Origin: CBDHDN01 sp965261585
Lineage (GTDB): Bacteria > Pseudomonadota > Alphaproteobacteria > UBA6615
Length of the DNA: 64,000 bases
Reading direction: 5' to 3'
Assembly (NCBI GenBank): GCA_965261585.1
Contig: CBDHDN010000063.1
Span: 1 to 64,000 of the forward strand
The position numbers and the translations under genes are program-made. Each line of letters opens with the position of its first letter. Position 1 is the first letter of the stretch. The notes below the pieces were generated by a model. That model searched no databases. It saw only the letters and a program-made list of their open reading frames with translations, and had not been told where the DNA came from. Shown here piece by piece: positions 8,244-18,994 of this stretch.

Positions 8244-8568
8244 GCATGGAACCTCCTCTATTACCTGGAGAAAGCAGGTACAAATTGGGTCGCTGGTCAA
8301 GAGAAAGTCTCGCATAAACATCTTGTTCTCAGACTAAGTAAGCATAGAATTGTGCGAGTATTTTAGAAAAGATGTGAATACTTCGAAATTCGTCGTTCGT
8401 TACAGTCGTCTACCATTTCACACTGACCTCTTGCCCCGGTGCAGGGCGAGGAACGATCCGCCTCTTGGTCCGGCGCGCCGTCCCGTCGCACGACCTGCTT
8501 GAAATCACCGGGCCATATCGGGCCTATTCGGGGCGCCGGAGAAACATGCCGCCGGGGGAGCCGACGCC
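8244..8568. other. Intergenic region upstream of pgi
   Basis: The first 170 bases are noticeably AT-richer than the surroundings and contain no gene or recognisable repeat. The remainder returns to high GC and must hold the pgi promoter and leader. No riboswitch-like structure was recognised. Confidence 0.5.
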
Positions 8569-10221
<1,653 letters not shown>

Positions 10222-10222
10222 C

Positions 10223-11149
10223 TCACCGGCGCCAGCGCTCGAGCCACGGGCCGTTGACCGTGACGTCCAGGGCGCCCTTGCCGGGCGTCCGGAAGCCCTC
10301 GAACGCCGTCGCACGTTGGCTGAAATAGGCGTCCCAGTCGGGGCCGAAGTCGGGGTCGTCGGCGCGCCGCATCTCCAACAGCTCGATGATGCCCTCCCAG
10401 CCCGCCGGCTCCTCGGGCCGCTGCCAGCGCAGGTCGACCGACCAGCGCACCTGATCGGAATGGTTCTCCAGCGACCGGTGCGGGATCAGCTGGTTGATGA
10501 ACAGGACGCCACCCAGTGGAACCTCGCAGGTCACGGCCTCATAGGGCGCCAGATCATCCTCCGAAATATAGAGGTACCAGGATTTCGGGTTGCAGACCTC
10601 GCGCTCGATTTTGTGATTGAACAAGCCAGCCTTGTGGCCGCCGCGGCGCACCTGCATGCAACCGGTTTCGACGGTCGCGTTGACGAACGGGATCCAGGCC
10701 GCCGGCTGCAGCGTGTCCTCGGCGCCGGCCAGCAGATAGGCTGTGTCCTGGTGCCACGGCACCGTCATGAGCTCGGTCTCCGGCGTCTTGGAGCGCACGT
10801 TGCACACCGGATGGCCGGCGATATTGGGCCCGATCATCTGCGCGACGATGTCGAGCAGCTTGGGCGAGCCCCACAGCGCCGCCATGCCGGCGCCAAAGGC
10901 TCCGTTCATATGGATCAACACCGCCGCGCCGGGATAGGCCCGCTCCAGCCCCGCCAGGCGCTCGAAGAAGCCGAGATCGGCGAACGTGTCGTCGATCAGG
11001 CCTTCCTCCAGCAGCCGCGTCGCCAGCTCGTCGACGCGCTCGCCGATCTCGTCGATCGTGGGCTGCAGCTCGGCGGCCGTCAGCAGTCCGTCGATAATCA
11101 CGAACCCATCGTCGAAATAGTCGCTGAGCTGAGCATCGGTGAGTGGCAT
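10223..11149 (-). CDS. Phytanoyl-CoA dioxygenase (PhyH) family protein
   Basis: 308 residues from ATG 11149, with the strong site AGGGGAGGGAA just upstream. Fe(II)/2-oxoglutarate dioxygenase: HxD iron ligands in VPWHQDTAYLLAG, distal histidine in NQLIPHRSLENHSD, and an Arg for 2-oxoglutarate in QVRWSVDLRWQ. Closer to the bacterial PhyH proteins acting on small polar metabolites than to the first PhyH protein of this window. It follows the polyol dehydrogenase genes on the same strand after a 176-base gap containing a 15-bp tandem repeat. Co-regulation with the polyol operon is possible but not shown. Confidence 0.85.
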   Translation of the reverse strand: MPLTDAQLSDYFDDGFVIIDGLLTAAELQPTIDEIGERVDELATRLLEEGLIDDTFADLGFFERLAGLERAYPGAAVLIHMNGAFGAGMAALWGSPKLLDIVAQMIGPNIAGHPVCNVRSKTPETELMTVPWHQDTAYLLAGAEDTLQPAAWIPFVNATVETGCMQVRRGGHKAGLFNHKIEREVCNPKSWYLYISEDDLAPYEAVTCEVPLGGVLFINQLIPHRSLENHSDQVRWSVDLRWQRPEEPAGWEGIIELLEMRRADDPDFGPDWDAYFSQRATAFEGFRTPGKGALDVTVNGPWLERWRR

Positions 11150-11165
11150 CCCGTTCCCTCCCCTT

Positions 11166-11225
11166 GAAATCAGTACCCGGGAAATCAATACCCGGGAAGT
11201 CAGCACCCGGAAAGTCAGTACCCGG
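11166..11225 (-). repeat. Four 15-bp tandem repeats in a gene leader
   Basis: Units at 11166, 11181, 11196 and 11211 follow the pattern GAAATCAGTACCCGG with one to three substitutions each. They lie 17-76 bases upstream of the PhyH start codon, in what should be its 5' untranslated region. Read on the minus strand each unit contains CCGGGTACTGA. Confidence 0.8.
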
Positions 11226-11325
11226 CTGGCAGGATCATGTCGCGGGCCGGGTCGCGGATATTGGCGGCGAGCTGCTCGAAAATTGATGACGACGGGCGGT
11301 GCCGGGCTGGCGCGACAGTAGCCGG

Positions 11326-12096
11326 TCAGCTCAGCCAGCTGCCGCCGTCGACGTTGAGGGTCTGGGCGACGACATAGTCGCTGTCGGCTGAGGCCAGGAA
11401 GACGGCGGCGCCGGCGTGGTCGTCCGGCCTGCCCATGCGGCCGTAGGGCACGGCATCGCCGACCAGGCGCTTCTTTTCGCCGATGGGGCGGTCCTCGTAG
11501 CGCGCAAACAAGCCGTCGACGACGTCCCACATCGGCGTGTCGACGACGCCGGGCGCGATCGCGTTGACGTTGATGCGGTGCACGATCAGCGCCAGTCCGG
11601 CCGATTGGGTGATGCTGATCACGGCCGCCTTGCTGGCGCAATAGACCGGGACCAGGGCCTCGCCGCGGCGACCCGCCTGCGAGGCGATGTTGATGATCTT
11701 GCCGCCATGGCCCTGGCGCACCATTTGCCGCGCCGCCGCCTGCAGCATGAACAGCAGGCCCTTCACGTTGACGTCGAACACCCGGTCGAAACTGGCCCGT
11801 TCGGCCTCCAGCACCGGCTCCATCTCGAAGATCCCGGCGTTGTTGACCAGGATGTCGACACTGCCGAAGCGCTCGACGACCGCCGCGACTGCGCTGTCGA
11901 TGGAGTCCTGATCCGTGACGTCCAGCGCCAGTGGCATGGCGCTGTCGCCGAGCGCCGCCGCCGTCACCTCGGCCTCCGCCGCCAGCACGTCGGCAACCGC
12001 CACGCGGGCGCCTTCGGCGACGTAGCGTTCGGCGATCGCCCGGCCGATGCCGCGGGCACCTCCGGTCACGATCGCGACCTTGTCGGCCAGTTTCAT
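11326..12096 (-). CDS. smoS: Sorbitol/galactitol-type polyol dehydrogenase (SDR)
   Basis: 256-residue classical short-chain dehydrogenase. It has the cofactor loop TGGARGIG, NNAGIF, catalytic Ser in NIASQAGRR, Y-x-x-x-K as YCASKAA, and Asp in the cofactor strand (VADVL) predicting NAD+. Extended similarity to the Rhodobacter sorbitol dehydrogenase SmoS is visible in QAGRRGEALVPVYCASKAAV and GEKKRLVGDAVPYGRMGRP. It oxidises a hexitol to the ketose. Five bases downstream of another SDR and part of a leftward operon with a polyol-type ABC importer. Confidence 0.78.
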   Translation of the reverse strand: MKLADKVAIVTGGARGIGRAIAERYVAEGARVAVADVLAAEAEVTAAALGDSAMPLALDVTDQDSIDSAVAAVVERFGSVDILVNNAGIFEMEPVLEAERASFDRVFDVNVKGLLFMLQAAARQMVRQGHGGKIINIASQAGRRGEALVPVYCASKAAVISITQSAGLALIVHRINVNAIAPGVVDTPMWDVVDGLFARYEDRPIGEKKRLVGDAVPYGRMGRPDDHAGAAVFLASADSDYVVAQTLNVDGGSWLS

Positions 12097-12101
12097 GGGC
12101 G

Positions 12102-12881
12102 TCACCAACTCGTGTAGCCGCCGTCGACGAGAACGATGCTGCCGGTCATCAGGCTCGCCGCGTCCGACGCCAAGAATAGTACCACCGACGCCACCTCGTC
12201 GACCTGACCGACACGCGCCATCGGCGTGCTGTCGATCCAGGTCGGATACATCTCCTCGTCGTCCATCAGGTGGCGGGTCAGCGGCGTCTCGATATAGGTC
12301 GGCGCGACCGCGTTGACACGCACGCCGCGCGCGCCCCATTCGGCGGCCAGCGACTTCGTCAAGTGGTGCACCGCCGCCTTCGAGGCGTTGTAGTAGCTCT
12401 GCGGCTGCGGCTTGTTGACGATGATGCCCGACATCGACCCGATGTTGACGATGGCGCCGCGGCCCTCGGCCAGCATGTGGCGGCCGAACGCCCGACAACA
12501 CCAGAAGACGCCGTTCAGGTTGACGTCGACGACGTTGCGCCAGTGCTCGTCGGCGACGTCCTCGGCGCCGACGCCGCTGCGTGCGATGCCGGCGTTGCTG
12601 ACCAGAATGTCGACCCGGCCATGCCGCGCGACGATGGCGTCGGCGGCGGCGGTCACGTCGTCGGGCCGGGTCACGTCCAGGCGCACCACGTCGACGTCGT
12701 AGCCGGCCTCGATCAGCGCCCGCTTGCCCTGGCCGGCGACGTCCGGGTCGACCTCGGCAATGACGACCTTGGCGCCGGCCTCCGCCAGCGCTTCGGCGCA
12801 GGCCAGGCCGATGCCACGGCCGCCGCCGGTGACGACGGCGACGCGGCCGTCCAGCCTGCATTTGTCCAAGTACATTGGCAT
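12102..12881 (-). CDS. SDR family polyol/alcohol dehydrogenase
   Basis: 259 residues. SDR signatures: TGGGRGIG, SNAGIA, NIGSMSGIIVNKPQPQSYYN ending in the Y-x-x-x-K active site, and NAVAPTYIETPL. The NKPQPQSYYNASKAAVHHLT block is typical of a subgroup annotated as arabinitol/threitol dehydrogenases. The exact substrate is not determined. Located between the transporter ATPase and the SmoS-like gene, so it probably handles a second polyol or a step after the first (inference). Confidence 0.75.
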   Translation of the reverse strand: MPMYLDKCRLDGRVAVVTGGGRGIGLACAEALAEAGAKVVIAEVDPDVAGQGKRALIEAGYDVDVVRLDVTRPDDVTAAADAIVARHGRVDILVSNAGIARSGVGAEDVADEHWRNVVDVNLNGVFWCCRAFGRHMLAEGRGAIVNIGSMSGIIVNKPQPQSYYNASKAAVHHLTKSLAAEWGARGVRVNAVAPTYIETPLTRHLMDDEEMYPTWIDSTPMARVGQVDEVASVVLFLASDAASLMTGSIVLVDGGYTSW

Positions 12882-13035
12882 CTCCCTACCTTTGGCCCAA
12901 ACCCGGAGCCCTTCCGTTACGTCGCCGCGCCTGTTGGACGGATGCTGGTGCTGCGGCTTTCATCAACTCATCCAGTTGCCATCGTCGCCGGTCTGGGCGC
13001 CGGGTCGGACCCGCTGGTATTGCCGTCGAGCCTCT

Positions 13036-14037
13036 TCATGGGACCCGGAGGCCTTCGGAATCAAAATGGTGCAGCTTGTCGGCCTGCGGCGTCAGCCAAA
13101 TGGCCGCGCCGTGGGCGACCGGAAATTCGCCGTCGGCGCGGGCGGTGATCGTCGTACCGTCGTCGAGATGGACGTGGACGAAGGTGTCGGAACCGAGGTG
13201 CTCGGCAACGCCAACCTTGCCCTGCCATTCGCCGGCGGTTGTCGACAGGTCGAGGTGTTCGGGGCGAATGCCGATGGTATGCGCGCCGTGTTTCTCGGCC
13301 CCTGCTTCGGACACGAAATTCATGCGCGGGCTGCCAATAAAACCCGCGACAAACAGATTGGCCGGTTCACGGTAGAGCTGCAGGGGCGAGCCAACCTGCT
13401 CGATGCGCCCGTCATTGAGAACCACGATCTTGTCGGCAAGGGTCATGGCTTCGACCTGGTCGTGGGTAACGTAGACCATTGTGGTCTTGAGCTGTTGATG
13501 GAGCTCGGAGATCTCCAGCCGCATGTTGACACGCAAGGCGGCGTCGAGGTTGGACAGGGGCTCGTCAAACAGAAAGGCCTTCGGCTCGCGCACGATCGCC
13601 CGGCCGATCGCGACCCGCTGGCGCTGGCCACCGGAAAGTTGCCCCGGACGGCGGTCAAGATAGTCGGTGAGGTTGAGAACCGCCGCCGCCGCGTCGACGC
13701 GGCGCATCGCTTCGTCCTTGTCGAGCCCCGCCATCTTCAGGGGGAAGGCGATGTTGCGGAGAACCGACATGTGGGGATAAAGCGCGTAGGACTGGAAGAC
13801 CATCGAGAGACCGCGTTTTGCCGGCGGCGTCGACGTGGCATCGGCCCCGTCGATCAGAACGGTGCCCGCTGTGACATCCTCGAGGCCGGCAATGAGCCGG
13901 AGCGGCGTCGACTTGCCACAGCCGGACGGGCCGACAAAGACGACGAATTCGCCGTCGGTGATTTCGAGATCGATTGACGAGATGACAATCACCTCCCCGA
14001 AGGCCTTGCTGACCTGCTGCAGCGCGATGGCGCCCAT
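13036..14037 (-). CDS. smoK: Polyol/sugar ABC transporter ATP-binding protein
   Basis: 333-residue MalK/SmoK-type ATPase. Walker A GPSGCGKST, Q-loop SMVFQSYALYPHM, signature LSGGQRQRVAIGR, Walker B AFLFDEPLSNLDA, H-loop YVTHDQVEA, and a C-terminal TOBE domain (IGIRPEHLDL). The residue after Walker A is Pro (KSTPLRL) where Leu is usual, a possibly harmful change. Twelve bases downstream of the second permease. The partner binding-protein gene is broken. Confidence 0.88.
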   Translation of the reverse strand: MGAIALQQVSKAFGEVIVISSIDLEITDGEFVVFVGPSGCGKSTPLRLIAGLEDVTAGTVLIDGADATSTPPAKRGLSMVFQSYALYPHMSVLRNIAFPLKMAGLDKDEAMRRVDAAAAVLNLTDYLDRRPGQLSGGQRQRVAIGRAIVREPKAFLFDEPLSNLDAALRVNMRLEISELHQQLKTTMVYVTHDQVEAMTLADKIVVLNDGRIEQVGSPLQLYREPANLFVAGFIGSPRMNFVSEAGAEKHGAHTIGIRPEHLDLSTTAGEWQGKVGVAEHLGSDTFVHVHLDDGTTITARADGEFPVAHGAAIWLTPQADKLHHFDSEGLRVP

Positions 14038-14049
14038 GGTGCTGCCTCC

Positions 14050-14880
14050 CTATTTTACCGCGCCAAATGTCAGACCACGGACCAGCTGCTTCTGGCTGAA
14101 CCAGCCCAACACGAGAATAGGTGCAATCGCCGTTGTCGAAGCGGCGGAGAGCTTGGCGAAGAACAGTCCCTCCGGACTGGAGAAGCTGGCGATGAAGGCG
14201 GTGAGCGGCGCCGCCTTCGCGGCCGTCAGGTTCAGGGTCCAGAACGCTTCGTTCCAGGCCAGGATGACGTTGAGAAGCAGCGTCGAGGCAATGCCCGGAA
14301 CCGCCATCGGTGTGAGCACGTGGATGATCTCGGCATAAAGCGGCGCACCATCCATGCGCGCGGCCTCGAGGATTTCTCCGGGAATCTCACGGAAATAGGT
14401 GAACAGCATCCAGATCATGATGGGCAGATTTATGAGCGTCAGGACGATGACCAAACCGGTGCGCGTGTCGAGCAGGCCGGTATCGCGGAAGATCAGGAAG
14501 ATCGGAATGAGGACGCCGACGGGGGGCAGCATTTTCGTCGACAGCATCCACATCAGCACATGTTTTGTCCGGCGCCCCGGCACGAAGGCCATGGACCAGG
14601 CGGCTGGAACGGCGATCACCAGGCCTATGATTGTCGAGCCGAAGGAGATGATGACCGAGTTACTGAAGTGGCGGAGGTAGTTAGACCGGCTTTGGATCTC
14701 GAAAAAACTCCCGAGGGTCCAATCGAATAAAATGAACGATGGTGGTGAGGCGATTGCCTCTGCCTCCGTTTTGAAACTCGTCAGAATGATCCAGAGGATC
14801 GGGAAGAACATGGCCAGCCCGACCGTCCACGCAATTGCGGTGACGACGGTCTTCTGGGTCCTGGGGGTCACCCGTGCCAT
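14050..14880 (-). CDS. smoG: Polyol ABC transporter permease (MalG/SmoG type)
   Basis: 276 residues with six predicted membrane helices and the EAA loop EAARMDGAPLYAEIIHVLTP that docks on the ATPase. First helix WTVGLAMFFPILWIILTSFKTE is typical of the MalG group. Four bases after the other permease gene, twelve before the ATPase. Inner membrane, import of a hexitol predicted from the neighbours. Confidence 0.85.
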   Translation of the reverse strand: MARVTPRTQKTVVTAIAWTVGLAMFFPILWIILTSFKTEAEAIASPPSFILFDWTLGSFFEIQSRSNYLRHFSNSVIISFGSTIIGLVIAVPAAWSMAFVPGRRTKHVLMWMLSTKMLPPVGVLIPIFLIFRDTGLLDTRTGLVIVLTLINLPIMIWMLFTYFREIPGEILEAARMDGAPLYAEIIHVLTPMAVPGIASTLLLNVILAWNEAFWTLNLTAAKAAPLTAFIASFSSPEGLFFAKLSAASTTAIAPILVLGWFSQKQLVRGLTFGAVK

Positions 14881-14884
14881 GGGA

Positions 14885-15757
14885 TCACATGTCCAGATTC
14901 TTGCCGATCATGCGCATCAGGAAGATCGCGACGATGTTGGCGAGCACGACGGCGACGACGCCCCCCGCTGAACCGCCCCCGACATCGAATTGAAGCAGCG
15001 ATTGGGCGTAGACGAGAAAGGTAATATTGGTAGAAGCGAAGCCCGGCCCGCCGTTGGTCGTGACCAGGATCTCCGCGAAAATGGAGAGCAGGAAGATGGT
15101 TTCGATGAGGATGACGACGGTTGCGGCCCGCGCCAGATGCGGCAGCACGATATAGATGAACCGGTTCAGCGGACCGGCGCCGTCCATCTCGGACGCCTCC
15201 TTCTGCTCTTGATCAAGGGATTGCAGCGCCGTCAGCAGGATCAGCGCGGCAAAGGGCAACCATTGCCAGGCGACCATGAGCATGATCGAGAAAAGTGGCG
15301 CCCTGCCGAGAAAATCGAATGCCTCGAGACCCAGCGCTCTTGCCCCGTGGGCGAAAAGGCCGTTGACCGGATTCATGAACATGTTCTTCCAGACAAGCGC
15401 CGACACGGTCGGCATCACGAAGAACGGTGAAATGACGAGGATCCGGACGATCCCCTGGCCCCACATCGGCTGATCCAACAGTATCGCCAGACCGATCCCG
15501 CCGACGATCGTAATGACCAGGATGCCGCCGACGAGGACCAGCGTGTTTTTCAGCGAGGCGAGAAAAGCGGGACCGGTCAGGAAGAACGCATAGTTGCTTA
15601 GACCCGCCCATCCCTGCGTATCCGGCGACAGCAGGTTGAAACGCAGCAGCGAGAAATAGATCGTCATGCTCAGGGGCACGATCATCCACCCGAGGAGGAG
15701 GATGACGGCCGGCGCCATCGTCAACCGTGCCGCCGTGCGCGCATGTGCTGTGGCCAT
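14885..15757 (-). CDS. smoF: Polyol ABC transporter permease (MalF/SmoF type)
   Basis: 290 residues, six membrane helices, EAA loop EASEMDGAGPLNRFIYIVLP. Starts 102 bases after the binding-protein stop codon. Works with the SmoG-like protein as the membrane channel. The gene appears intact although the upstream binding-protein gene is disrupted, so its transcription may be lost or driven from an IS. Confidence 0.85.
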   Translation of the reverse strand: MATAHARTAARLTMAPAVILLLGWMIVPLSMTIYFSLLRFNLLSPDTQGWAGLSNYAFFLTGPAFLASLKNTLVLVGGILVITIVGGIGLAILLDQPMWGQGIVRILVISPFFVMPTVSALVWKNMFMNPVNGLFAHGARALGLEAFDFLGRAPLFSIMLMVAWQWLPFAALILLTALQSLDQEQKEASEMDGAGPLNRFIYIVLPHLARAATVVILIETIFLLSIFAEILVTTNGGPGFASTNITFLVYAQSLLQFDVGGGSAGGVVAVVLANIVAIFLMRMIGKNLDM

Positions 15758-15859
15758 CGCCCTGCCTCTTAACGACGTTGGTAGAGGAAGCGGAGATCGC
15801 GGGCCGGAGGTCGCGGGCGGGATGCCGGCACCGGCATCCCGCCAATCTTGTTGGCCGCT

Positions 15860-16996
15860 CTACTTGATGTAGCCGGCTCTCTTCATCTCGCGTTCGGTCA
15901 GCCGTTGCGCGGCGGTGAGCGCCTCCTCAGCCGACACCGTACCCGCGAGCGCCGCAGCGAACTGCTGGCCGACAGACGTGGCGATGCCCTGGAACTCAGG
16001 AATTGCGACGAACTGAACGCCGACATAGGGCACCGGATCGACGGTCGGTGCGGTCGGGTCCGCGGAGTTGATCGAGTCCAGAGTCATTTGCGCGAACGGC
16101 GCCGCACTCTGATAAGCCGGGTTCTCGTACAGCGACGTGCGGGTACCGGGCGGAACGTTGGCCCAGCCTTCCTTCGACGCCACGAGCTCGGTGTACTCCT
16201 TGCTGGTCGCCCAGGAGATGAACTTCTGGGCCGCATCGACCTTGGCGGAACCGGCGGGTATGGCGAGTGACCATGCCCACAGCCAGTTGCCGCGCTTGCC
16301 AAGGCCATTGTCCGGCGCCAGGGCAAACCCGACCTTGTCGGCTACCGTCGACTCATTCGCATTTGTGACGAAGGAGGCCGCCACCGTGGCGTCGATCCAC
16401 ATGCCGCACTTGCCGGACTGGAACAGCGCCAGGTTTTCATTGAAGCCGTTCGAAGAGGCCCCTGGAGGACCGGCATCGTTCATCAGGTCGAGATAGAAGT
16501 TCAGCGTGTCCGCCCATGCCTGTTGGTCGAATTGCGGGTTCCAATCCTCATCGAACCAGCGTGCGCCGAACGAGTTCGCGGTGGCGGTGAGGAACGCCAT
16601 GTTCTCGCCCCAACCCGCCTTGCCGCGCAGGCAGACGCCAAAGATTTCGTTGTCCTTGTCGGTGATCGTGCGGGCCGCGTCGGCGACGAAATCCCATGTC
16701 GGCGCCGCGGGCATGTCCAGCCCGGCCTGCTCGAACAGGTCGGTGCGGTACATGACCATCGAACTCTCGCCGTAGAACGGCGCGGCGAACAGTTTGCCGT
16801 CGACCGACAGGCCTCCGCGGATCGCCGGCAGGAGGTCATCGATCTCGTAGCTGGCATCAAAATTGAGCGGCACGAGCCAGCCCAGGTTGGCCCAGATCGG
16901 CACCTCGTACGTGCCGATGGTCATGATGTCGAACTGGCCACCTTTGGTCGAGATGTCGGTCGTGACACGTTGGCGAAGCTGGTTTTCTTCAAGCGT
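15860..16996 (-). pseudogene. smoE: Polyol-binding protein SmoE, 3' portion (split by IS elements)
   Basis: Encodes the mature part of a periplasmic polyol-binding protein from NQLRQRVTTDISTKGGQFD to the C-terminus (REMKRAGYIK), about 375 residues with no further stop. Its 5' end lies beyond 2.9 kb of IS sequence, at 19932-20122. The junction repeats the 14 bases TTTTCTTCAAGCGT (16983-16996 and 19932-19945), i.e. the target duplication. Not expressible as an exported protein unless the IS excises precisely, and even then an amber codon remains upstream. Confidence 0.88.
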
Positions 16997-18359
16997 TGAG
17001 TCGGACCCGATTTCCTTGGACACAGAATTGGCTTAATCGAAGTGTCCAAGGAGGACCGGAACATGACCGATAATTTTGAGAAGAAAGTTGCTGTTGATGG
17101 GCCTGTGGTAAATGCGGGCGAGCTTGGCTCGTCCACGTTTTCCCCAGGCCAGGCTTTGCCGGCAGGCCTGCTGGGACTTGGCCAGCGATGGACGGTGGCG
17201 CGCAAGCGTGAGGTCGTTCTGCGGCTTTTGCGTGACGAGCCGGTGCAACTTCTGTCGCGCCAGTTGGGCGTAGAGATCTTCCGGCTCGAGCAGTGGCGTG
17301 AGAAAGCGATCGGCGGGATCGACGCCTCGCTCAAGCAACGCAAGGGCGATCCGGTGCAGGCGGAACTGGATAGCGCCATGAAGCGGATCGGAGAGTTGAC
17401 CATGCAGGTGGAACTGCTGGAGGCCAAGACGGAGACCTTCGGCCCTTTGGGGCGGCGGAGGTCGCGGCGATGAGTGCCGCCACCTCGCCCGGCACGGGTC
17501 TGGCCTACGGCCTGCGGCGGGTCTGCGCCGCCTGGGGCATGGCCCGCTCCTCGTTCTACGCCATGACCTCCGGCCAGCACGCCGAGCAGCCGCCGGCAAA
17601 GCGTCGGGGACCGAAGCCCGCGATCTCGGACCAGGCGCTGCTGGTGGCGATCGAAGCCGACCTGGAGGCATCGCCCTGGGAGGGCGAGGGCTACCGCAAG
17701 GTCTGGGCTCGGCTTCGGGTCAGTCGCGACATCCGGGTTGCCCGCAAGCGGGTGCTCCGCCTGATGCGCGAGAACAATCTGCTCTCGCCCCATCGCTGCC
17801 GCCGCCGTGGCGGCAATCCCCATGACGGTGAGATCATCACTCATGCCCCGAACCTCATGTGGGGCACCGATGGCGTTCGGGTGTTCACGGTGGACGACGG
17901 CTGGGGCTGGATCTTCACCGCCGTCGAGCATTGGAACGCCGAGTGTGTCGGCTGGCATGTCTGCAAGCGCGGCGACCGCTTCGCCGCCCTGCAGCCGATC
18001 TCCATGGGGCTTGCCGGGCTGTATGGCTCGACCGCGGCCGGCGCGGCTCGGGGGCTGGCCTTGCGGATGGATCACGGCTCCCAGTATCTGTCGGACCACT
18101 TCACCAACCAGATCAAGTTCTGGGGCATCCAGCCGTCCTACGCCTTCGTCGCCGAGCCCCAGACCAACGGCGTCGCCGAGCGGTTCAATCGCACGCTGAA
18201 GGAACAGATCATCCATGGTCGCATCTACCGCAACATCGCGGAGCTGCGGGACGCCGTCCGCGACTTCGTCGAACTCTACAATGCCCAGTGGATCGTCGAA
18301 AAGAACGGCTACCTGAGCCCCGCTCAAGCTCGTCAGGCGTGGCACGCCGCGATCTCAAT
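16997..18359 (+). mobile_element. IS3/IS481-like element, copy A (lacks right end)
   Basis: Identical in plan to the complete 1,414-bp copies, beginning TGAGTCGGACCC, but the last ~51 bp including the right inverted repeat are missing. A new left end starts directly at 18360. Both genes are nearly complete. Confidence 0.88.
17063..17473 (+). CDS. IS OrfA, copy A (helix-turn-helix transposase subunit)
   Basis: 136 residues from ATG 17063, which has AAGGAGG eight bases upstream (an upstream in-frame GTG at 17042 is less likely). HTH region RWTVARKREVVLRLLRDEPV ... LSRQLGVEIFRLEQWREKA, then a leucine-zipper-like helix (ELDSAMKRIGELTMQVELLE) as in IS3-type OrfA. Its stop overlaps the OrfB start as ATGA, so OrfB is probably made by translational coupling rather than by frameshifting. 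Confidence 0.82.
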   Translation: MTDNFEKKVAVDGPVVNAGELGSSTFSPGQALPAGLLGLGQRWTVARKREVVLRLLRDEPVQLLSRQLGVEIFRLEQWREKAIGGIDASLKQRKGDPVQAELDSAMKRIGELTMQVELLEAKTETFGPLGRRRSRR

Positions 18360-18399
18360 TGAGTCGGACCCGATTTCCTTGGACACAGAATTGGCTTAA
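17470..18399 (+). CDS. IS OrfB, copy A (DDE integrase; last residues replaced)
   Basis: rve-type catalytic domain: first Asp in MWGTDGVRVFTVDDGWG, second in LRMDHGSQYLSDHF, Glu in QTNGVAERFNRTLKEQ. Only the last four residues (RPAA) are lost; the frame runs on into the adjacent IS fragment for 13 codons. Catalytic core intact. Confidence 0.8.
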   Translation: MSAATSPGTGLAYGLRRVCAAWGMARSSFYAMTSGQHAEQPPAKRRGPKPAISDQALLVAIEADLEASPWEGEGYRKVWARLRVSRDIRVARKRVLRLMRENNLLSPHRCRRRGGNPHDGEIITHAPNLMWGTDGVRVFTVDDGWGWIFTAVEHWNAECVGWHVCKRGDRFAALQPISMGLAGLYGSTAAGAARGLALRMDHGSQYLSDHFTNQIKFWGIQPSYAFVAEPQTNGVAERFNRTLKEQIIHGRIYRNIAELRDAVRDFVELYNAQWIVEKNGYLSPAQARQAWHAAISIESDPISLDTELA

Positions 18400-18517
18400 T
18401 CGAAGTGTCCAAGGAGGACCGGAACATGACCGATAATTTTGAGAAGAAAGTTGCTGTTGATGGGCCTGTGGTAAATGAGGGCGAGCTTGGCTCGTCCACG
18501 TTTTCCCCAGGCCAGGC
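18360..18517 (+). mobile_element. IS3/IS481-like element, copy B (left-end fragment, 158 bp)
   Basis: Only the left inverted repeat and the first part of OrfA, ending in the sequence CCAGGCCAGGC where the next full copy begins. One substitution (AATGAGGGC for AATGCGGGC) distinguishes it from the others. Confidence 0.88.
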
Positions 18518-18583
18518 TGAGTCGGACCCGATTTCCTTGGACACAGAATTGGCTTAATCGAAGTGTCCAAGGAGGACCGGAAC

Positions 18584-18994
18584 ATGACCGATAATTTTGA
18601 GAAGAAAGTTGCTGTTGATGGGCCTGTGGTAAATGCGGGCGAGCTTGGCTCGTCCACGTTTTCCCCAGGCCAGGCTTTGCCGGCAGGCCCGCTGGGACTT
18701 GGCCAGCGATGGACGGTGGCGCGCAAGCGTGAGGTCGTTCTGCGGCTTTTGCGTGACGAGCCGGTGCAACTTCTGTCGCGCCAGTTGGGCGTAGAGATCT
18801 TCCGGCTCGAGCAGTGGCGTGAGAAAGCGATCGGCGGGATTGACGCCTCGCTCAAGCAACGCAAGGGCGATCCGGTGCAGGCGGAACTGGATAGCGCCAT
18901 GAAGCGGATCGGAGAGTTGACCATGCAGGTGGAACTGCTGGAGGCCAAGACGGAGACCTTCGGCCCTTTGGGGCGGCGGAGGTCGTGGCGATGA
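18584..18994 (+). CDS. IS OrfA, copy C
   Basis: Same HTH/zipper protein as copy A with minor differences (AGPLGLG; last residues RRRSWR). Stop overlaps OrfB start. Confidence 0.82.
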   Translation: MTDNFEKKVAVDGPVVNAGELGSSTFSPGQALPAGPLGLGQRWTVARKREVVLRLLRDEPVQLLSRQLGVEIFRLEQWREKAIGGIDASLKQRKGDPVQAELDSAMKRIGELTMQVELLEAKTETFGPLGRRRSWR

